In this document: positions 11,838 through 15,605 of the stretch, piece after piece
How the letters are laid out: every line of letters begins with the position of its first letter
Numbering within the stretch: the first letter of the stretch is position 1
Position numbers and translations under genes: made by a program
Notes under the pieces: model-generated
Database searches by the model: none
Seen by the model: only the letters and a program-made list of their open reading frames with translations
What the model was told of the DNA's origin: nothing
Source of the DNA: Candidatus Saccharimonadales bacterium
GTDB lineage: Bacteria > Patescibacteriota > Saccharimonadia > UBA4664 > SCTI01
Assembly: GCA_030150485.1 (NCBI GenBank)
Contig: JASLFZ010000015.1
Location: 1-15,605 of the forward strand
DNA length: 15,605 nucleotides
Direction of reading: 5' to 3'

Positions 11838-11995
11838 TCCGAAACAGAAAAAACAATTGGCCAGATGGACGAGCTAAGCACAATTAGAAGGATCCAGCCC
11901 ACTCCCACCAGCCCCAGACCCAAGACAGGCAGCCCCTTCCACGGCTTCTCGGGTTTCGCTATTTCGCTTTGAGATACAACCGAATCATTAGTCAC
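11834..11995 (-). CDS. Small membrane protein, 53 aa, probably 5' part of the same frameshifted gene
   Basis: A GTG at 11995 with GGCGGAG upstream (four bases from the GGAG to the start) opens a frame starting MTNDSVVSQSEIAKPEKPWK, a soluble N-terminus, followed by a long membrane segment, GLPVLGLGLVGVGWILLIVL, then SSSIWPIVFSVSE and a TGA at 11836-11834. The stop overlaps the GTG of the next frame by four bases. Two readings exist: a small membrane protein translationally coupled to its neighbour, or the N-terminus of one longer protein broken by a one-base change in the homopolymer at 11848-11853. The second joins two membrane helices naturally through a SIWP turn. I find the second slightly more likely. 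Confidence 0.6.
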   Translation of the reverse strand: MTNDSVVSQSEIAKPEKPWKGLPVLGLGLVGVGWILLIVLSSSIWPIVFSVSE

Positions 11996-12119
11996 ACTAC
12001 TCCGCCTTTTTTGGGGATACCGGCAACCTACATCAGTTTTGTAGCCCGAGGGCTTAAGGCATTTTACGTTACTCTGTTATATAAATCTAGCGATTATTAA
12101 GAACCGCCTAGCTACAACC

Positions 12120-12416
12120 CTATTTACTCACCTCAACGCCGTGCCAAAACGCCACGTAGTTAGTGAAGTCGTGGCCCACCTTAGGTATTGAGCCCTCCAT
12201 AGGCGCCGGATAGTACCAGGCCGCATCTTTATTGGTCTGGCCGTCTGCCACCACGTCATAGTAGCTAGCATCACCCTTCCATACGCAGTGAGTGTGATAG
12301 TCGCTGGGCTGCAGCAGCTCCTTGTTGACGGAATCGGGCGGAAAGTAGTAGTTGCCCTCGATTACAATAGTTTCATCGCTCTCGGCAATGGTCGCGCCGT
12401 TCCAAGTTGCTTTCAT
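12120..12416 (-). CDS. DUF427 family protein, 98 aa
   Basis: The 98-residue protein matches the DUF427 family: MKATWNGATIAESDETIVIEG at the start, NYYFPPDSV, then SDYHTHCVWKGDASYYDV (38-55), AWYYPAP (66-72) and a C-terminal VAFWHGVEV. Family members are small, single-domain, mostly beta proteins of unknown biochemical role, common in bacteria and fungi. The ATG at 12416 is right: GAGGG lies six bases upstream, and a longer in-frame reading upstream would run antisense through the methyltransferase gene. It is divergent from that gene with only 36 bases between start codons. Function is not known. Confidence 0.92.
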   Translation of the reverse strand: MKATWNGATIAESDETIVIEGNYYFPPDSVNKELLQPSDYHTHCVWKGDASYYDVVADGQTNKDAAWYYPAPMEGSIPKVGHDFTNYVAFWHGVEVSK

Positions 12417-12440
12417 GGTGTACCCTCGTTCAGTTATCTC

Positions 12441-12447
12441 TATAATA
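12441..12447. promoter_or_regulatory. Overlapping divergent -10 boxes (methyltransferase and DUF427 genes)
   Basis: On the plus strand TATAAT (12441-12446, perfect) lies exactly six bases before ATG 12453, predicting a leaderless methyltransferase mRNA. On the minus strand TATTAT (12447-12442) overlaps it almost fully and lies 25 bases before the DUF427 ATG, leaving room for its GAGGG site. The two promoters cannot be open at the same time. Confidence 0.55.
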
Positions 12448-12452
12448 CCCCT

Positions 12453-13721
12453 ATGAGTCAAGTTGTGCAGTTCGAAAAGGTGGTTCCCGAAGGCAAAGCC
12501 ATGGGCCATTTGCGTGATGGACGCGCGGTGTTTTGCGTCGGTCCGCTTCCGGGCGAGACGGCGCGAGTGGGGCTGCGCAAGCAGAAGCGGACCTATGCCG
12601 AAGCGGTACTGCGCGATATCATGGAGCCTTCCGAAAAGCGCACCGGCAAAGCCGAAGACCATGCCATGAGCTGCTCGCCTTGGCAGGGAGTTGATTACGC
12701 CTATCAGTGCGAGCTCAAGGCGGCCATGATTACCGAGGCCATGCATCAACATCACGTCCAGCCGCCCAAACTGGAGTTTGTTGGTGCGCCGGAGCCGCTC
12801 GGCTACCGCAACCGGCTCGATTTCACCCTGGCGCGTATTGAGGGGCGCCTGCAGCTGGCCTTTCACCAGCGCGGTTCGTGGAATGAGCTTATTGGGCTAC
12901 CAAATGGTTGCAAGCTGGGCAGCGCTCCCATCAACCAGGCTGCGCTGGAGCTCGTTCGAAAGCTGGAGGCGCTACCGGTGGAGATTGCGCCCGCCACGAT
13001 CACCGTGCGACACGCTCCCACCACCGGCGAGCTTATGACGATCCTCACCACTACCGCCAAAGCCGATTGGAAGCACATTGTTACCAAAAAGCTGGGACAC
13101 TTTATGGTTGTGCGTCCGCTGCCTGGCTCGGGTGCGCCCGGCGAGGTCAGCTACACGAGCGACGCTACCTTTATTACCGAGAGCTTAGCCGGGTGCTCCA
13201 TCAGCTACCCTTATAATGCCTTTTTTCAGACCAATACCCCGGCCTTTGAAGCCGCCCTGCACCGGATTGTGCGCGCAGTTGAGCCGGGGTGGCGCGTCTT
13301 GGAGCTGTATAGCGGCGTCGGGGCTATTGGCGTGCCGCTCGCCGCCGCCGGCCACACCGTTACTGGTGTTGAAATCGTCCCGGCCGCGGTCGAGTTTGCC
13401 GAGCGCAACGCCCGGGCCAACCGGATCGATTCTTACACAGCGACCGCCATCGCCGCCGAAAAAATGGATGCTGGCCTACTCACCGATTCCGACTGCGTCA
13501 TCGTCGACCCGCCGCGGGCGGGTCTGAACCCGAGAGTTACCGGTTGGATTGTCGAGGCTAAGCCGCAGAGCCTCATCTACCTTTCGTGCAACCCTGTTAC
13601 CCAAGCCCGCGACCTGGCCGCGCTTCAAGAACACTACGCCATCACCTCCCTCACCGGCTTCGATTTTTACCCCGGCGCGCTCCACGTCGAGTCTCTCGCC
13701 ATCTTAGAGCGTAAAGCCTAA
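12453..13721 (+). CDS. RlmD/TrmA-type RNA (uracil-5-)-methyltransferase
   Basis: A 422-residue SAM-dependent methyltransferase. It has an N-terminal TRAM-like part (1-60), the SAM-binding motif LELYSGVGAIG (283-293), DPPRAGL (352-358), the catalytic cysteine C379 in YLSCNPVTQARDLA, and the terminal GALHVESLAILER with the general base E413. Such enzymes put a methyl on C5 of uridine in tRNA (TrmA) or 23S rRNA (RlmCD/RlmD/RumA); the target here cannot be fixed. Of the four Fe-S cysteines of RumA, C74 (CSPWQGVDYAYQ) and C153 (GCKLG) remain, but the CGGC pair is missing, so the cluster is probably lost. I chose ATG 12453 because TATAAT lies six bases before it. The stop overlaps the convergent peroxiredoxin stop by four bases. 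Confidence 0.9.
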   Translation: MSQVVQFEKVVPEGKAMGHLRDGRAVFCVGPLPGETARVGLRKQKRTYAEAVLRDIMEPSEKRTGKAEDHAMSCSPWQGVDYAYQCELKAAMITEAMHQHHVQPPKLEFVGAPEPLGYRNRLDFTLARIEGRLQLAFHQRGSWNELIGLPNGCKLGSAPINQAALELVRKLEALPVEIAPATITVRHAPTTGELMTILTTTAKADWKHIVTKKLGHFMVVRPLPGSGAPGEVSYTSDATFITESLAGCSISYPYNAFFQTNTPAFEAALHRIVRAVEPGWRVLELYSGVGAIGVPLAAAGHTVTGVEIVPAAVEFAERNARANRIDSYTATAIAAEKMDAGLLTDSDCVIVDPPRAGLNPRVTGWIVEAKPQSLIYLSCNPVTQARDLAALQEHYAITSLTGFDFYPGALHVESLAILERKA

Positions 13722-14191
13722 GCCGGCGCGGTGCCACCCGCCTGCTTAATGAAACGAATAAAACTTTCAAGCTGTGGCAGTTCGCCATGCTGATGAAAAA
13801 TCACCCGGCCATCAGTACCGATAGCGACGGTTGTGGTGCGTATCACGTGGATCGGCCCAATCTCAAACAAGGCATCGTACGCCCGTGCCACCCGAAACTC
13901 GGTGTCCGATAGCAGTGGCATAGTCAGCTCGGCCTTATCGGCAAAGTTGGCGTGGGACTCTTGGCGGGCGTTATTAATCCCAAACACGCTAATACGTTCC
14001 GCGTGGTACTCATCACGTAGCTGGTTGATCGAGCACAGCCGACGCTTGCAGTTGGGTGACTGATCATAGGGATAGAACTGCAGCACCACCGGCCCCTTCT
14101 TCAAAGCCTGCTCCAGGCTATGCTCTTTTCCCAGGTGATCGGTCAACGTAAAAAGCGGCGCGGCGTCGCCCACGATGAGGTTTTTACTCAA
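13718..14191 (-). CDS. bcp: Peroxiredoxin, BCP/PrxQ type
   Basis: A thioredoxin-fold peroxidase. GDAAPLFTLTDHLG is the usual N-terminal signature; VVLQFYPYDQSPNCKRRLC carries the peroxidatic cysteine C48 and the resolving C53 five residues on, the BCP pattern; the conserved Arg is in VIRTTTV. It reduces hydroperoxides and would be recycled by a redoxin, possibly the glutaredoxin/reductase pair of this window. I chose TTG 14191, two bases after the previous gene's TAA, giving 157 residues, the size of E. coli BCP (156). A GTG at 14233 would add 14 residues and overlap the upstream gene by 40 bases; GGAAGAG in that overlap can serve the TTG. It likely shares a transcript with the large membrane protein gene upstream. 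Confidence 0.9.
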   Translation of the reverse strand: MSKNLIVGDAAPLFTLTDHLGKEHSLEQALKKGPVVLQFYPYDQSPNCKRRLCSINQLRDEYHAERISVFGINNARQESHANFADKAELTMPLLSDTEFRVARAYDALFEIGPIHVIRTTTVAIGTDGRVIFHQHGELPQLESFIRFIKQAGGTAPA

Positions 14192-14193
14192 CT

Positions 14194-15605
14194 TTAGAGC
14201 TCTTCCTGCTTGTCTCGAATAAAACCAGCCCACTGCTGAATAAAGCGCAGACTGGTTTTAAGCGGCAGCTCGATCGCCATATCTAAGAAGAAGGTTACTA
14301 GGTTGAGCCGGGAGTACTTGTCGCTCAGCCACTGGCCCACCCGAATGAAGGGGATGTAGAAAAAGTCGATAATAACGCTAATGAGGCTGCGGCGCGGCGC
14401 CACGATCTCCAGCTCGCGAGCCGATTGCAGCAAACGAAAGCCAAAGAAGCTGACCGCCGAGAGGAATACAAAGAAGATTACGCCGTTAACCGGATTGAAC
14501 CCAATCATGTGCAAGATGTACACCAAAACACTAAACGAAATCAGGAAGGCGATCGCATACACGGCGTTGAAAACACCCAACAACGCCGGCGAGGACACCC
14601 GCTTTTTAATCCGGTAGCGCAGCGGTGGCTCATCATTCTGGTAGAGCATGCGCATCAGATACGACTCAATTACCTCGGTGTTGCGCTTACCCGGCGTGCG
14701 CACGCCCAACCCGATGCTCGCCATATATAGCGGCGGTACCGCTAGGTTTATGCCCAGCGGCAGCCAGGAAATCGTACCGGCCGTAATCAGGTCGTAGGGC
14801 ACCTCGATGCCAACGCCGATCAGCACCTTGGTAATAAAGATAAACAACACACTGCGGATAATACCGTGGTTCAGCCGCTTGCGCGTGGCCTTATATTGCA
14901 ACTGCGACTCCGCTATCACTCGAGCCATCAGCTCTGAGTGGCTCTTTAAGACGTCTTGCGGCGTACCGGTTGAAAGGAGTACCTCGCGCAGGATGCGCAG
15001 TGGTGCGGCGTATCGATTAATCAGCCGACTAATGCGGTTGGTCAGCGGGGCCTGATACAGCTTATCAATCCTTTGGTTGAGCTCTACGAAGTACTCCAGC
15101 GAGCTGCCGCCGTTCGCCCCCAAACGCGCCGCCAGCGCGTAGTAACGGATGGTCGCCATATCCGATTTAAACAGGCTGCGATGTACGGCGCAGTATAAAG
15201 CCGTCGCGTAGGTAATGTCGTCGGCCTCTTTAAAAGAGCCACGCTCAACGTGTTCGGCATAGTGGTGCTGCGCAAAATCGATATAAGCGTCGGTTTCCGC
15301 GTGCGGCATAATCTGGTGCTCAATTTCGACCGAGGCGGTTTGATAAATCCAGTTCGCCAAGTGGTCGCGCGGCACCGCGTGCGCCTGCCCGACCGCGCCC
15401 GCCAGCTTACTGTAACGCAGCGCAATCGCCTGGATATCGATCACCGCCCGACGTGGGATGGTGTCATTTTTGATGTAGCGAGCATGGGTCATCTCCGAGA
15501 CCAGCTCAATGCTCAATTCGTCATACACCTCACCGCTCAAGCGTAGGTTGCGCCGCAAAAAGCGCTCGATGGCACGTCGAACGAGCAGGTGCCGTTCGCC
15601 ATACT
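14194..15605 (-). CDS. Large membrane protein, hypothetical (5' end outside window)
   Basis: I do not recognise this family. The frame is open to the right edge: upstream of a possible TTG at 15558 it continues YGERHLLVRRAIERF without a stop, so the start lies beyond 15605. At least 469 residues are visible. The first half is soluble and mostly helical, with tandem helices rich in Ala, Tyr, His and Glu (a TPR-like helical-repeat look, not proven). The second half has four membrane helices, about 234-252, 262-286, 325-352 and 357-377 counted from 15558, then an amphipathic stretch (SLISVIIDFFYIPFIRVGQWL) and a charged end, DKQEEL. It is followed after two bases by the peroxiredoxin start, so the two probably form an operon. 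Confidence 0.85.
   Translation of the reverse strand, partial: YGERHLLVRRAIERFLRRNLRLSGEVYDELSIELVSEMTHARYIKNDTIPRRAVIDIQAIALRYSKLAGAVGQAHAVPRDHLANWIYQTASVEIEHQIMPHAETDAYIDFAQHHYAEHVERGSFKEADDITYATALYCAVHRSLFKSDMATIRYYALAARLGANGGSSLEYFVELNQRIDKLYQAPLTNRISRLINRYAAPLRILREVLLSTGTPQDVLKSHSELMARVIAESQLQYKATRKRLNHGIIRSVLFIFITKVLIGVGIEVPYDLITAGTISWLPLGINLAVPPLYMASIGLGVRTPGKRNTEVIESYLMRMLYQNDEPPLRYRIKKRVSSPALLGVFNAVYAIAFLISFSVLVYILHMIGFNPVNGVIFFVFLSAVSFFGFRLLQSARELEIVAPRRSLISVIIDFFYIPFIRVGQWLSDKYSRLNLVTFFLDMAIELPLKTSLRFIQQWAGFIRDKQEEL

Noticed and set aside
12000..12119. Possible RNA gene or terminator in the spacer between DUF427 and the 53-aa frame
   Set aside because: Only short, imperfect pairings (such as AGCC-CGAG-GGCT) and AT-rich stretches are seen; nothing meets the pattern of a tRNA, riboswitch or terminator.
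12288..12452. N-terminal extension of the methyltransferase by 55 residues
   Set aside because: It overlaps the DUF427 gene and the promoter; the TATAAT box six bases before ATG 12453 fixes the start there.
12417..12866. N-terminal extension of the DUF427 frame to 248 residues
   Set aside because: The extension is antisense to the methyltransferase gene and the family domain begins at the ATG at 12416, which has its own RBS.
1..15605. CRISPR arrays, tRNA genes, insertion sequences, prophage or defence genes
   Set aside because: No regularly spaced repeats, cloverleaf sequences, transposase or integrase motifs or terminal inverted repeats were seen on either strand.

Overview
The window looks like a chromosomal segment from a small-genome bacterium with a Gram-positive type envelope, most probably a Patescibacteria/CPR member close to Candidatus Saccharibacteria. 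The signs are GC-rich, very tightly packed genes with overlapping stops and starts, standard code with TGA used as stop, an LPxTG-type sorting signal, APF/SLT-like muralytic protein, receiver-only response regulator, divergent versions of core enzymes, and several genes whose -10 box sits 6-10 bases before the start codon (leaderless or nearly leaderless mRNAs). The lineage is an inference from gene style; no rRNA or tRNA is present to prove it.

Left part (1-2858, all minus strand): inorganic pyrophosphatase (ppa), then a four-gene sugar-phosphate operon gap-rpiB-rpe-transketolase (N-terminal part only), in which every stop codon overlaps the next start. Together these link lower glycolysis to the non-oxidative pentose phosphate pathway. 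A perfect 7-bp palindrome sits on the likely -10 of the gap promoter.

Middle left (2859-5019, minus): a hypothetical gene (3008-3487) preceded by a compact leader containing a consensus promoter, a 26-codon ORF and a clear intrinsic terminator with a possible antiterminator pairing; then trxB plus a glutaredoxin, a two-gene thiol redox operon. The thioredoxin reductase lacks the usual NADPH 2'-phosphate motif.

Centre (5020-8684): a membrane-anchored Ser/Thr/Val/Pro-rich protein with heptad repeats, a 50-residue lmo0937-family membrane protein, a CheY-like receiver protein divergent from a CobW-type metallochaperone GTPase, a small two-helix membrane protein, and an LPQTG surface protein.

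Right part (8685-15605): a secreted SLT/APF-like lysozyme-fold protein, an unrecognised 123-residue protein, a PAP2_3 (Aur1/IPT-like) membrane phosphatase/transferase overlapping a VIT1/CCC1-family metal transporter, a pair of overlapping frames that probably represent one frameshifted membrane protein, a DUF427 protein divergent from an RlmD/TrmA-type uracil-5 methyltransferase that has lost most of its Fe-S cysteines, a BCP-type peroxiredoxin, and a large membrane protein that runs off the right edge.

I see no CRISPR array, insertion sequence, prophage, toxin-antitoxin or defence island. The points most worth checking are the leader/attenuator-like unit at 3488-3760, the frameshift at the A6/T6 run near 11848, the cofactor site of the thioredoxin reductase, and the leaderless promoter pattern.
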